The translations under genes were made by a program, and so were the position numbers. This document shows positions 34,767 through 43,640 of a stretch of 64,000 nt of DNA, piece by piece (within the stretch, counting starts at the first letter, position 1; each line of letters opens with the position of its first letter). This stretch comes from an uncultured Clostridia bacterium (GTDB taxonomy: Bacteria > Bacillota > Clostridia > Peptostreptococcales > Anaerovoracaceae). The notes below the pieces were generated by a model. That model was given only the letters and a program-made list of their open reading frames with translations, ran no database searches and had not been told where the DNA came from. The stretch covers positions 1 through 64,000 of the forward strand of contig CAKQOE010000009.1 of the NCBI GenBank assembly GCA_934255545.1. Reading direction: 5' to 3'.

Positions 34767-35423
34767 TTATGCCGCGTCGTGTGACGCGCCTTTCTCTGAT
34801 GCATTATTCACTTCATCTTCTGCAAGACTTCCGGTATCATCCTCTGCATCGCTATCGTCCACTGCATCTTCCTGTCCATCATCACATATATCGTCTATGA
34901 GCGGACCGGAGTCAAGGCCCGGCATCATATCAGCATTTCCTGCTCGCCCAGGATCATGGCCACCTCCGCCAAACGCGCTCACAGGAAGACCGCCTATCGC
35001 TATGTCAAGCAGATCTCTGAGTTCAAGAGCTTCTTCCTCCGTGAACGTAACGCCTCTGCGCATCCTTCCGTGGTCCGGGCTCCATTCTCTGATATCGAAC
35101 TTCGGCTCATTGCCGTTCCAGCTCACTCTGTTGAGCTCCTTTGTCCAGCCTGTCGGTGATGTCGCCAGTGCTCCGTAGCTGTCGGTTATCTGATATGTGA
35201 ATTCCTCACGCTGCCCGCGGTCGCCTCGACCGCTTCCGTAGCCACTGTAGTTACCGCGTCTGCCGTTGCTGTAGCCTCCGTATCCTCTTTCGCTGCCATT
35301 TCCGTTGTAGCGGCTGCCGCTTCTGCCATTGTGATCGCCATTGCGCATGCCGTCAAAATTTCCGTTTGCTGCTCCGTTGCAGCGAGTGTTGTTTCCGGCG
35401 TAATTATTGTTTACTGCAGGCAT
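34767..35423 (-). CDS. PC4/YdbC-family ssDNA-binding protein with RG-rich and acidic tails
   Basis: The PC4-like core (about residues 70-150) is clear: EFTYQITDSYGALATS, GWTKELNRVSWNG and KFDIREWSPDHGRMRRGVTF. Bacterial PC4 (YdbC) binds single-stranded nucleic acid. Unusually, residues 1-70 are Gly/Asn/Arg/Tyr-rich with RGG/GYGG-type repeats, resembling disordered RNA-binding tails. The last 50 residues are strongly acidic (DDGQEDAVDDSDAEDD). Normal YdbC is about 70-75 aa, so roughly two thirds of this 218-aa protein is tail. A GGAGAT site precedes the ATG. No obvious operon partner. Confidence 0.8.
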   Translation of the reverse strand: MPAVNNNYAGNNTRCNGAANGNFDGMRNGDHNGRSGSRYNGNGSERGYGGYSNGRRGNYSGYGSGRGDRGQREEFTYQITDSYGALATSPTGWTKELNRVSWNGNEPKFDIREWSPDHGRMRRGVTFTEEEALELRDLLDIAIGGLPVSAFGGGGHDPGRAGNADMMPGLDSGPLIDDICDDGQEDAVDDSDAEDDTGSLAEDEVNNASEKGASHDAA

Positions 35424-35668
35424 TCTTTCATCTCCTTTCTTAAAATACCCTTTTGTTTTGCCGACGTCGCCGTCGTTATTTACAGTATATTACAGTCAAT
35501 ATATTCCTGTCAATATTTTTCTGTAATTTAATGTAAATATTTTGTTATTGTTTTTCACTTCATTTGCAATTACAATCATATCTGCAGGGGTCCGGATATG
35601 CTTTGGATACTGCAGCAAACGAAAATGCAGTAAAACAGATCAAAATAAAATAAAAGGAGAATACCGAT

Positions 35669-36166
35669 ATGTACAAAGTAGGAATCATAACATCAAGCGA
35701 CAAGGGTTCACAGGGTCTCAGAGAAGATAAAGGCGGCCCGACTATCGAAGCCATCATCGAAAAATTTTCAGATAATTTTGAAGTAGCAAAATACGTTATA
35801 CTGCCTGACGAGCAGGAACAGCTTGCTGCTGAGATGATACAGATGGCCGACAACGACGGTATAGATCTTATCGTGACTACGGGCGGCACAGGCTTCTCAA
35901 AACGCGACGTAACTCCTGAAGCTACGCTTTCTGTTATAACGCGCCGCACGCCGGGCATCCCTGAGGCTATGCGAAACATAAGCCTGCAGATCACTATGCG
36001 CGCTATGCTCTCACGCGCTGAGGCAGGCATCAGAAACGACACTCTTATCGTAAACCTGCCTGGAAGTCCTAAGGCTATACAGGAAGTTCTCGAGCCTATA
36101 ATGTCTTCACTCAAACACGGCCTCGACATACTTCAGGGCAGGGATGCGGAATGCGCTCGTAAATAA
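35669..36166 (+). CDS. mogA: MogA/MoaB-family molybdopterin adenylyltransferase-like protein
   Basis: This family adenylylates molybdopterin before molybdenum insertion. The 165-aa protein has the motifs VGIITSSDKGSQGLREDKGG, LIVTTGGTGFSKRDVTPEA and LPGSPKAIQEVLEPI. An AGGAG site lies before the ATG. It stands alone, without other moa/moe genes in view, so a molybdenum-related role is from family only. It is the first plus-strand gene of the window, ending in a convergent terminator with the MATE gene. Confidence 0.93.
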   Translation: MYKVGIITSSDKGSQGLREDKGGPTIEAIIEKFSDNFEVAKYVILPDEQEQLAAEMIQMADNDGIDLIVTTGGTGFSKRDVTPEATLSVITRRTPGIPEAMRNISLQITMRAMLSRAEAGIRNDTLIVNLPGSPKAIQEVLEPIMSSLKHGLDILQGRDAECARK

Positions 36167-36178
36167 AATGTATAAAAT

Positions 36179-36222
36179 AAAAGGACGGAGCATCGATCAT
36201 AACATGCCCTGTCCTTTTCTTT
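36179..36222 (+). terminator. terminator of mogA
   Basis: aaaaggac / gtcctttt stem with internal pairing (agcat / atgcc), then cttttag. It starts 13 bp past the mogA stop and is usable in both directions toward the convergent MATE gene. Confidence 0.8.
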
Positions 36223-36247
36223 TAGCATCGATCTGCCATTATATAAA

Positions 36248-37564
36248 TTAAAGCCTCGTAGTTCTATCTTGTTTATGCAGTATCAGTATTGTCAGTATTC
36301 CTGTAATGCCTACGATGATCTCTGTGACCGGAAATGTCCACCATACTGCATTCAAGCCTGCAAAATGGAGCAGCCATGCCAACGGTACAAGAAGAAATAT
36401 CTGGCGCAATACAATTATGAAAAGACTTTTCTTTATCTGAGCTATTCCCTGCAGATATGATGTTGTAACTATCGTGATCCCTGCAAAAATAAAACTGACA
36501 GATATAACAGGAAACGCATATTTCCCAATATTTACTATAGCAGGATCTGCTGAGAATATATGTATAAGCCCTTCCGGAAATATAAAAAATATTCCTGTGG
36601 CAACGGCCATAATACTTACAGAAAATATTACAGACCATTTTAAAATTTCACTGTTTTTTCTATTATCACCTGCTCCGTAATAATAACTGAATAACGGCAA
36701 TAATACTTGTTGAAATCCAAGAAGCGGAATAAAAAAGAAGGATTGTATTTTGTAATATATTCCCAATACAGTAACAGCATCCTCGGTAAAAAGCTTAAGT
36801 ATCATATTCAAGCCTATGATATAAAGGGTATATAAAGATTGCGTAATGATAGAACCAATTCCATTGGCATAGATTTCTCTGCAGTCTTTCCATTTAAATC
36901 GTCCTCTTAAAGAATATTTTTTCGTTACACAGATCAAAGTTATCATCATCGCAGCCCATTGTCCGATCACCGTAGCAACAGCTGCTCCTGTAATACCGAG
37001 TGCGGGGATCTTTCCTGCACCAAATATCAATATCACATCCAGTATTATATTTATAACAAATCCTGCTACCTGAGCGATCATCGGAATTATCATATTTCCT
37101 CTTGCCTGAAGAATTTTCGTACAAACAGATTCGATAAATAATCCTAATGAGCCGCTGAAAATGATCCTGCTGTATATTATTCCCTGCACATTTACTAACG
37201 AATTTTCTGTTGAAAGCGAGAAATACATATTTATCATGATATTGCCGGCGAAAGCAAATAATAAAAAATGAAAAATATTCAGTATGAGTCCAGTTCTTAT
37301 TATATCATGCTGTTCCGCTTTTTCTCCTCTTCCATCCAGTCTTGAAACAAGAATATTGACACCCGCGCCTGTTCCTGTCGCCACTGCAGTGATAAGGAGC
37401 TGAACAGGATATATTATCGACAATGCTGTAAGTCCCTCTGGCGAATATCTCGCAATAAAAAAACTGTCTGCGATATTATATATTGATTGAATAAGAAGCG
37501 CCAGCATCACCGGCGGCGACATTTTTAAGAGCAGTCTCGGAATTGATGTATTTTCTATATTCAT
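36248..37564 (-). CDS. MATE family efflux transporter
   Basis: A 12-helix Na+ or H+ antiporter of the MATE family, probably exporting drugs or other cations. I place the start at the ATG at 37564 because AGGAGG lies 6 nt upstream. The N-terminus MNIENTSIPRLLLKMSPPVMLALLIQSIYNIAD is the standard MATE opening. Later motifs include GVNILVSRLDGRGEK and FQQVLLPLFSYYYGA. The base composition is clearly AT-richer than the housekeeping genes. It is driven from a MerR-type promoter next to the MerR gene, so likely induced by the compound it exports. Confidence 0.93.
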   Translation of the reverse strand: MNIENTSIPRLLLKMSPPVMLALLIQSIYNIADSFFIARYSPEGLTALSIIYPVQLLITAVATGTGAGVNILVSRLDGRGEKAEQHDIIRTGLILNIFHFLLFAFAGNIMINMYFSLSTENSLVNVQGIIYSRIIFSGSLGLFIESVCTKILQARGNMIIPMIAQVAGFVINIILDVILIFGAGKIPALGITGAAVATVIGQWAAMMITLICVTKKYSLRGRFKWKDCREIYANGIGSIITQSLYTLYIIGLNMILKLFTEDAVTVLGIYYKIQSFFFIPLLGFQQVLLPLFSYYYGAGDNRKNSEILKWSVIFSVSIMAVATGIFFIFPEGLIHIFSADPAIVNIGKYAFPVISVSFIFAGITIVTTSYLQGIAQIKKSLFIIVLRQIFLLVPLAWLLHFAGLNAVWWTFPVTEIIVGITGILTILILHKQDRTTRL

Positions 37565-37593
37565 AAAAACCTCCTGAATTCTTTTCAGTAGGT

Positions 37594-37624
37594 ATTTTAA
37601 ACCGTGTAGTAACTCCACTGTCAA
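37594..37624 (-). promoter_or_regulatory. MerR-type promoter with 19-bp spacer before the MATE gene
   Basis: On the minus strand TTGACA (37619-37624) and TAAAAT (37594-37599) are 19 bp apart, the over-long spacing that MerR activators correct by untwisting DNA. The spacer contains gtggagttactacac, an almost perfect dyad. The site starts just after the merR stop codon. Confidence 0.85.
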
Positions 37625-37630
37625 TATGAT

Positions 37631-38446
37631 CTATCCAGTGACCAGATGTATTTTTATCTCACAATAGTAGTGGTAAATATATTTAAACAGTTGGAATCCA
37701 ACTTCTTCTGCAAAAATAGCATCTGTTTCATAGTTATTTTCATTCAGCCAGTCGATCAGTACAGAAAAATCTGCTTCTTCATTTTTGATCGGTATAGTGC
37801 ATACTGCATAATATCCGGCAGGAAGCGTGTACAGATTTTGGGGATCTACGGAACTGTAATCACCATCCGGCAGTTTTACATATTCTCGATATTTTCTAAG
37901 CTCATTAGATAAAAATTTTTCTATATCCAAAAAATATCCATATTTCCTTCGCACAAAATTTGCTTTATGAAATTCCTGATTTAAAACATCCTGCAGATTT
38001 GCATGGTAGGATGAATCCTTTCGCTTCTTATTTCCGATAATTACTGTTTCAGGTCCAAAATATTTTATACGTACTTCGCATTCAGACATTTGCGATTTTA
38101 TATGTTCATTTTCTTCATAATACCAGCTGATATCATCTGCTACCTGCTTATAATACTGGCTTAATCGCAATGCTTCACTCCGGTATTCCATGAGCAGCTC
38201 CACTACTTTTTCATTATTGCCTGATGATATGATCTCTTTTACTTTTTTTAACGGTATTTTTAAATTCCGGCACGTGGTTATAATATCGAGCTGATACATA
38301 TTCCACCTTGAATAATAATGATAATGATTTGCCGGATCGATATAGTCCGGTGTTACTAATCCTGTCTTAGTGTAAAAATGCAAAGTGTCCTTTGATATTC
38401 CTGTGATTCTGCTTACTTCACCAATTTGATAATATTCTTCTTTCAT
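37631..38446 (-). CDS. MerR family transcriptional regulator with effector domain
   Basis: Binds as a dimer to a stretched promoter and activates on ligand binding. Residues 5-75 form the winged-helix MerR domain (YYQIGEVSRITGISKDTLHFYTKTGLV, then a helix-turn-helix). A dimerisation helix follows at about 75-120. The C-terminal half (130-271) looks like a GyrI-like small-molecule domain, as in BmrR. The gene precedes the MATE transporter, and a MerR-type operator sits between them. The ligand is unknown. It is AT-rich like its neighbours. Confidence 0.92.
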   Translation of the reverse strand: MKEEYYQIGEVSRITGISKDTLHFYTKTGLVTPDYIDPANHYHYYSRWNMYQLDIITTCRNLKIPLKKVKEIISSGNNEKVVELLMEYRSEALRLSQYYKQVADDISWYYEENEHIKSQMSECEVRIKYFGPETVIIGNKKRKDSSYHANLQDVLNQEFHKANFVRRKYGYFLDIEKFLSNELRKYREYVKLPDGDYSSVDPQNLYTLPAGYYAVCTIPIKNEEADFSVLIDWLNENNYETDAIFAEEVGFQLFKYIYHYYCEIKIHLVTG

Positions 38447-38485
38447 ATTCTCTCTCCCGATGCCGCGTCATATTAGGATATATTT

Positions 38486-39292
38486 TTAATAAGAGATATC
38501 CGGTATTTCAATGTCATGCTCTATGCAATACCTGCTTACTTTTTCTGAATTTAATATAAACGGTACCTCATATCTCGGAAGAAATACTCTGAAATACTCA
38601 GCCTCATTAAGTCCCATATTCTGCACGACGACTAGCATATTCTCTCTGCTTTCTATGTCTGACTCTGAATCAGACCTCATATTTTCACAATATGACATAA
38701 CTTCCTCATCTGTTGGAAGAATTCCTTTTTCTTCTGCAAAATTCCATTCAGCTATCTGTTTTTTTATCAGATCCTCTGCCGCTTTTTGTGGATCTTTTTC
38801 GGATGAAGCTGCAGCGTAAAGAGCTGTTCTAAACTTCATGTACTGCTTTGAAACATATTTCCCTGAAATTTCCATTGAAGCTTCACTTTCAGGTACTGCT
38901 TTTGTCCCCTGACCCGGTATCGACTGGTCGGATGTATCCACTTCGGTGCCGTTGCTGTCCTCAATTTGTGTTTCATAAGTATTTTCACCGGGCGAACCTG
39001 TTTCTGGGATATCTGAAAATGCCGCATAGTCAGACTCAAGCAGCTTTGCTGCAGTATCTCCTATTGACATATCTGCTCCGTTAAGTTGTGATGACTGCGT
39101 CTTCTCATATGCGGTCAGTGTTTTATCCATATCATGCACTCGCGGCACAGTGCATGCTGGCAGTGTTATCATCGTTATAATGATCAACAATAGCATAATA
39201 GTTATTTTTATTGGGCGCCGGTGACGGCGCGAAGGCAAATTTTTATTTTTATGTGATTTATTTATTCTTATTACTTTCATATTTTTATTCAC
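38486..39292 (-). CDS. predicted lipoprotein with SurA/peptidyl-prolyl isomerase-like N-terminal fold
   Basis: A signal peptide (TIMLLLIIITMITLPAC) ends in a lipobox Cys near residue 47. A disordered Glu/Ser/Thr-rich spacer follows (about 50-130). The last 130 residues (KYVSKQYMKFRTALYAAASS, EWNFAEEKGILPTDEEVMSYCENMRSD) resemble SurA N-domains. I do not see a catalytic parvulin domain. The start is uncertain: GTG at 39292 or ATG at 39280, both with weak sites. The signal n-region contains SRRHRRP, encoded by a GTGA-loop palindrome (39215-39230). Confidence 0.6.
   Translation of the reverse strand: MNKNMKVIRINKSHKNKNLPSRRHRRPIKITIMLLLIIITMITLPACTVPRVHDMDKTLTAYEKTQSSQLNGADMSIGDTAAKLLESDYAAFSDIPETGSPGENTYETQIEDSNGTEVDTSDQSIPGQGTKAVPESEASMEISGKYVSKQYMKFRTALYAAASSEKDPQKAAEDLIKKQIAEWNFAEEKGILPTDEEVMSYCENMRSDSESDIESRENMLVVVQNMGLNEAEYFRVFLPRYEVPFILNSEKVSRYCIEHDIEIPDISY
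39215..39230. repeat. GTGA-loop palindrome (family B), inside lipoprotein gene
   Basis: gcgccg-GTGA-cggcgc, translated on the minus strand as SRRHRRP, adding positive charge to the signal peptide. Confidence 0.6.
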
Positions 39293-39394
39293 TCAACTTA
39301 CAGCATTCCGTGTTTGTTTTTTATTAACTTATTCTACTGCATTATATTAACATATTTCAAATAATATAAGGTCATTACTCTTAAGAAAGCGGTT

Positions 39395-39457
39395 ACTTTC
39401 AAGTTATCAATTACTGAAAAGTGCGTAATTGACTTACATATATTTTATAATTATTAT
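39395..39457 (+). promoter_or_regulatory. dyad operator and promoter of CoA-transferase 1
   Basis: ACTTTCAAGT (39395-39404) and ACTGAAAAGT (39413-39422) form an inverted repeat with an 8-bp spacer. Then come GCGTAATTGAC and a promoter TTGACT (39429-39434), 17 bp, TATTAT (39452-39457). The same block precedes CoA-transferase 2. Confidence 0.7.
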
Positions 39458-39539
39458 ATATGTGTACATAGAGTTGATCAGCTCCTTTAAGATGCAAAAT
39501 GTTATCGATCGTGGGTTTCACATGAGAGGAGAATACGTT

Positions 39540-41135
39540 ATGGCTGAAATTATAAGTGCTGCTGAAGCAGTTTCAAAAATAAAAGATAATGATTTTATCG
39601 GAATGGCTACATTTGGTCTTGCCGGAACTTGTATAGATATTACGCTTGCGCTTCGTGACAGTTTTAGGAAAACAGGACATCCACGCGATCTCAGCCTTGT
39701 TCACGGAGGCGGCTTTGGAAATTTCAGAACTCTTGAAGATGGACATATAGGTGGTGACTGGCTGTCTGACAAGGGGCTTCTTAAACGTATGATAGCCGGC
39801 CACAATGGCGATATGCCTGAGATAATGCGACAGATAGCTGAAAATGAACTTGCTGGCTGGTACTTTCCACAGGGAACACTGCTTCAGACTGTATCTGAAA
39901 GCGGCCGTGGTATGAAAGGTGCTCTCAGCAAAGTCGGACTGGGAACATTTATGGATCCGCGTATAGATGGCGGGGCTCTCAATCAACTTGCAAAGGATAT
40001 GGGTGACGAATGGGTAAAATACATACCAGATCTTGATGGAGAAGAATACCTCTGGTACAGAGCATTCCCTCTCAACGTTGCTGTTATACGAGGAACATAT
40101 GCGGATGAAGCCGGTAATATCTCAATCGAAAAAGAAGCTATGTTTCTTGAAGTTGCTGAAATGGCAAGAGCTGCAAAAGCAAACGGTGGCATAGTGATCG
40201 TTCAGGTTGAAAATATAGTCCGTACCGGTGATATAGCACCTAAAATGGTCGCTGTACCAGCTTATCTTGTTGATTATATAGTTATATGCGAACATCAGGA
40301 GTACTTATATCAGACTCATCAGACTCATTACAATCCTGCATTTTCAGGAGAAATAAGACTTCCTGCAAAACACAGCAGCAAGAAACTTCCTCTTAACGCT
40401 GAAAAAGTGATCTGCAGACGAGCAGCTATGGAGATACGTAAAGGTTATAAATGCAACTTTGGTCTTGGAATGGTTCAGGCAATAGGAAATATAATTGCTG
40501 AAGAAGGCCTTTCCGATGACGTAGTGATGATATCTGAATCAGGCTCTATAGGAGGTATCGCTCAGCCTGGTCTTGATTTTGGTGCTCATCTAAACATAGA
40601 AGCATCTATAAATCAGAAACTTCATTTTGACTGGTTTGACTGTGGACTGCTTGATTTCGGAGCATTTGGACTCAGTGAAGTTGACCGTAACGGTGATATA
40701 AATGTAAGTCTGTTAAACGGAAAGCTTGGCGGAGTAGGCGGTTTCACAAATATCACTCGAAGTGCAAAATGCTCTGTATTCGCCGGATCATTTACAGCGG
40801 TAGGGCTTAAAACACATATCGAAGACGGAAAGCTTATCATTGACCAGGAAGGAAAATTCAAAAAATTTGTAAATCATTCTCCTCAGGTAGCTTTCAGCGC
40901 AGATGAGAGTCTTAAGGCTGGCCATACTATAATGTATATCACAGAACGCTGTGTTTTCATACGAGATGAACGGGGCGTCGTTCTTTCTGAAATAGCTGAT
41001 GGTATAGATATTCAGAAGGATATACTTGACCAGATGGAATTTACTCCAGTCATACCGAAAGAAGGAGTAAAACTCATGCCCCCTGAAATATTCCGTGAAA
41101 CATGGGGAGAACTCGATAAAGCCTTCTACTCTTAA
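39540..41135 (+). CDS. acyl-CoA:acetate/3-ketoacid CoA-transferase, copy 1
   Basis: A fused alpha-beta CoA-transferase of the propionate CoA-transferase/YdiF group, moving CoA between short-chain acids. Start at the ATG at 39540 (AGAGGAG site); upstream codons are untranslated leader. The catalytic Glu is in VVMISESGSIGGIAQPG near residue 345. The alpha-half loop DFIGMATFGLAG and LVHGGGFGNF are near the start. It is roughly 75-80% identical to copy 2 (42021-43622) by eye. An HxlR regulator lies between the two. The substrates are unknown. The segment is AT-rich relative to its surroundings. Confidence 0.85.
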   Translation: MAEIISAAEAVSKIKDNDFIGMATFGLAGTCIDITLALRDSFRKTGHPRDLSLVHGGGFGNFRTLEDGHIGGDWLSDKGLLKRMIAGHNGDMPEIMRQIAENELAGWYFPQGTLLQTVSESGRGMKGALSKVGLGTFMDPRIDGGALNQLAKDMGDEWVKYIPDLDGEEYLWYRAFPLNVAVIRGTYADEAGNISIEKEAMFLEVAEMARAAKANGGIVIVQVENIVRTGDIAPKMVAVPAYLVDYIVICEHQEYLYQTHQTHYNPAFSGEIRLPAKHSSKKLPLNAEKVICRRAAMEIRKGYKCNFGLGMVQAIGNIIAEEGLSDDVVMISESGSIGGIAQPGLDFGAHLNIEASINQKLHFDWFDCGLLDFGAFGLSEVDRNGDINVSLLNGKLGGVGGFTNITRSAKCSVFAGSFTAVGLKTHIEDGKLIIDQEGKFKKFVNHSPQVAFSADESLKAGHTIMYITERCVFIRDERGVVLSEIADGIDIQKDILDQMEFTPVIPKEGVKLMPPEIFRETWGELDKAFYS

Positions 41136-41256
41136 AAGAGCACATTTATATTGTAAAGTTTTCTGACGTATGCAATCGTTCTTGCACAGTATTGTATCAA
41201 ATTACTGAAATATTTCCTTTCTTCAATTATATACTATGCATCTCATAACACTATAA

Positions 41257-41292
41257 CACCGGTCATGATTTTGAAACTCTCCATGGCCGGTG
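41257..41292. terminator. weak hairpin between CoA-transferase 1 and HxlR gene
   Basis: Stem caccggtcatg / catggccggtg with one wobble and a 14-nt loop, in the convergent gap. There is no good T-run, so a terminator function is doubtful. Confidence 0.4.
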
Positions 41293-41325
41293 CATAAAAT
41301 CTGCATACGTCAGTACTTTGCAGCA

Positions 41326-41712
41326 TTACAGATAATCATAAGTACGCGGGTCTATATAAAGATCCTTTTTCTTCATATCATGCAGTCCCCACTTATATAT
41401 CTCCTTAAGTATAGGGATCAGCTTTTCCCCCTCTTCTGTCAAAAGATAATCCGTTCGTGGAAGATTATTCTGTGTGCCTGATATTTTTTCTATAAAACCA
41501 TCGCGTTCAAGCTCCTTAAGCTGTTGTGACAAAACCTTGCTCGTTACTTCCCATTTCCTTACCATTTCATTAAATCTTATACTGCCTTTTTTATATATTA
41601 CCATCAGTAAATATGGTTTCCATTTTCCTCCTACCATTGCAAAAAAATGGCCATACGGAAAATTGCCTGATGATTTTCTGTTTTCAGCTGAATTAGCATC
41701 TATTTTTATCAT
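41326..41712 (-). CDS. HxlR family transcriptional regulator
   Basis: A 128-aa winged-helix regulator of the HxlR type (sensors of aldehydes, redox or metabolites). The family core is KWKPYLLMVIYKKGSIRFNEMVRK, followed by VTSKVLSQQLKELERDGFIEKI and PRTDYLLTEEGEKLIPILKEIYKWG. It is encoded convergently to CoA-transferase 1 and divergently from copy 2. The dyad that precedes both CoA-transferase promoters lies in its own upstream gap, so it is the obvious candidate regulator. Confidence 0.93.
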   Translation of the reverse strand: MIKIDANSAENRKSSGNFPYGHFFAMVGGKWKPYLLMVIYKKGSIRFNEMVRKWEVTSKVLSQQLKELERDGFIEKISGTQNNLPRTDYLLTEEGEKLIPILKEIYKWGLHDMKKKDLYIDPRTYDYL

Positions 41713-41804
41713 TTTTCTTCACCCCCTTAACAATTATTTTAATGCAAAATTTACATAAACTATATTACATATTTATAACAGTACCGATTAGTTTTGTAAA
41801 CTTG

Positions 41805-41821
41805 CATGTGCCTGGCACATG
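41805..41821. repeat. GCC-N-GGC palindrome (family A)
   Basis: catgtgcctggcacatg, 17 bp. Outer arms are AT-containing, unlike most members, but the core is kept. It lies in the divergent gap between HxlR and CoA-transferase 2 (41713-42020). Confidence 0.6.
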
Positions 41822-41908
41822 ATATAATACATATTTACTCCATTAATATTTTACCATATTAATTTTTTAGCTTACAGATTTCATAAAGTTTCCTATTGAA
41901 AATTGATT

Positions 41909-41971
41909 ACTTTTCAGTTACTGATTACTAAAAAGTGCGTAATTGACCATTCCATATACACAAATTATATT
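41909..41971 (+). promoter_or_regulatory. dyad operator and promoter of CoA-transferase 2
   Basis: ACTTTTCAGT (41909-41918) and ACTAAAAAGT (41927-41936), one mismatch from a perfect dyad, spaced by 8 bp. Then GCGTAATTGAC and a promoter TTGACC (41943-41948), 17 bp, TATATT (41966-41971). The geometry is identical to the block before copy 1. Confidence 0.75.
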
Positions 41972-42020
41972 ACTATATTGTAACAAACAACAATATTTTA
42001 AAATAAGGAGATTAAATATT

Positions 42021-43622
42021 ATGGCAATGATCATAAATGCTGAAGAGGCCGTTTCTCTTATAAATGATGGTGATTTTATTGGTATGGCAATATTTGGAAT
42101 GGCAGGTACAGCTATGGATCTTACTCTTGCAATACGCGACAGTTTCAGAGCTACAGGACATCCCAGAGATCTCAGTATCGTCCACGGAGGCGGTTTTGGA
42201 AATTTTAAAGAGCTTGAACATGGACATATAGGAGGTGATTGGCTTTCAGATGAAGGACTTCTTAAAAGAATGATAGGAAGTCATAACGGTGGTATGCCTG
42301 AAATAATGCGACAGATAGTGGATAATAAACTTGCCGCCTGGTATTTTCCCATGGGAGCCATGCTTCAAGTCTTTTCAGAAAGCGGGCGTGGCATGAAGGG
42401 CGCTTTAAGTAAGGTAGGGCTAGGAACTTTCATGGATCCCCGTTATGACGGAGGTGCCTTAAATCAGCTTGCTAAAGACAGCGAAGAGGAATGGGTCAGA
42501 TATATACCTGATATAGATGGCGAAGACTATCTATGGTACCGCGCTTATCCAATGAATGTTGCAATTCTTCGTGGAACATATGCTGATGAATCAGGAAATA
42601 TTTCTGTAGAAAAAGAAGCTGTTTACCTTGAAACAGCTGAGATAGCACGTGCTGTAAAAGCTAATGGCGGTATAGTTATCGTTCAAGTGGAACATATCGT
42701 CTGCACAGGCCAAATACATCCTAAAATGGTCGCCGTCCCATGTTATCTCGTTGACTATATAGTAGAATGCAAGCATCCTGAATATGTTTATCAGACACAT
42801 CAGACTGCTTACAAACCTGAATTTAGTGGTGAAATACGTGTTCCAAAAACATTTGATCATATTCATATGCCTCTTAATGCTGAAAAAATAATATGCAGGC
42901 GTGCTGCAATGGAAATACGCGCCGGCTATAAATGCAATTTTGGTATCGGAATACCTCAGTCAATCGGAAATATCATAGCAGAGGAAGGATTTTCTGATTC
43001 TATAATGATGATATCTGAATCCGGCTCTATAGGCGGCATAGCTCAGCCCGGTCTTGATTTCGGTGCTCACCTCAACATAGAGGCTTCAATAAATCAAAAA
43101 AATCATTTTGACTGGTTTGACTGTGGGCTGCTTGATTTCGGAGCATTTGGACTCAGTGAGGTTGATTGCAATGGTAATGTTAATGTAAGCATATTTAATG
43201 GGCGTCTTGGCGGCGTAGGAGGATTTACAAACATTACACGCAGTGCTTCACATATTGTATTTGCAGGAACATTTACAGCTCACGGACTCAAAACGCACAT
43301 TGAAAACGGAAAACTTATAATTGATCATGAGGGAGCCTATAAGAAATTTGTTGCCAAAACTGAGCAAATATCCTTTAATGCCGATGAAAGCGTATCTTCC
43401 GGGCATAAAATAATATATATAACCGAACGCTGTGTATTTATACGGGATGAACGTGGATTGGTCCTGACAGAGATAGCTGAAGGTATACGACTACAGGAAG
43501 ATATATTTGATCAGATGGGATTTTTCCCTGTGATTCCTGATGAAGGCATACGTATGATGCCAGTTGAAATATTCTTCGATAAATGGGGAAAACTTGGAAT
43601 GTATTTAAATATTTCAAAATAA
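42021..43622 (+). CDS. acyl-CoA:acetate/3-ketoacid CoA-transferase, copy 2
   Basis: Paralogue of the enzyme at 39540-41135. The ATG at 42021 has AAGGAG 11 nt upstream. The active-site Glu is again in MMISESGSIGGIAQPG. Differences gather in surface stretches and in the segment after YQTHQT (FDHIHMPLNAEK versus HSSKKLPLNAEK), which may shift acid preference. The nucleotide divergence is mostly at third positions, so the duplication is not recent. Ends in a convergent terminator. Confidence 0.85.
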   Translation: MAMIINAEEAVSLINDGDFIGMAIFGMAGTAMDLTLAIRDSFRATGHPRDLSIVHGGGFGNFKELEHGHIGGDWLSDEGLLKRMIGSHNGGMPEIMRQIVDNKLAAWYFPMGAMLQVFSESGRGMKGALSKVGLGTFMDPRYDGGALNQLAKDSEEEWVRYIPDIDGEDYLWYRAYPMNVAILRGTYADESGNISVEKEAVYLETAEIARAVKANGGIVIVQVEHIVCTGQIHPKMVAVPCYLVDYIVECKHPEYVYQTHQTAYKPEFSGEIRVPKTFDHIHMPLNAEKIICRRAAMEIRAGYKCNFGIGIPQSIGNIIAEEGFSDSIMMISESGSIGGIAQPGLDFGAHLNIEASINQKNHFDWFDCGLLDFGAFGLSEVDCNGNVNVSIFNGRLGGVGGFTNITRSASHIVFAGTFTAHGLKTHIENGKLIIDHEGAYKKFVAKTEQISFNADESVSSGHKIIYITERCVFIRDERGLVLTEIAEGIRLQEDIFDQMGFFPVIPDEGIRMMPVEIFFDKWGKLGMYLNISK

Positions 43623-43640
43623 AATCAAATATAAATATTT

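Noticed and set aside
35560..36129. 189-aa minus-strand ORF opposite mogA
   Set aside because: mogA has the conserved motifs and a ribosome site; the other frame has neither.
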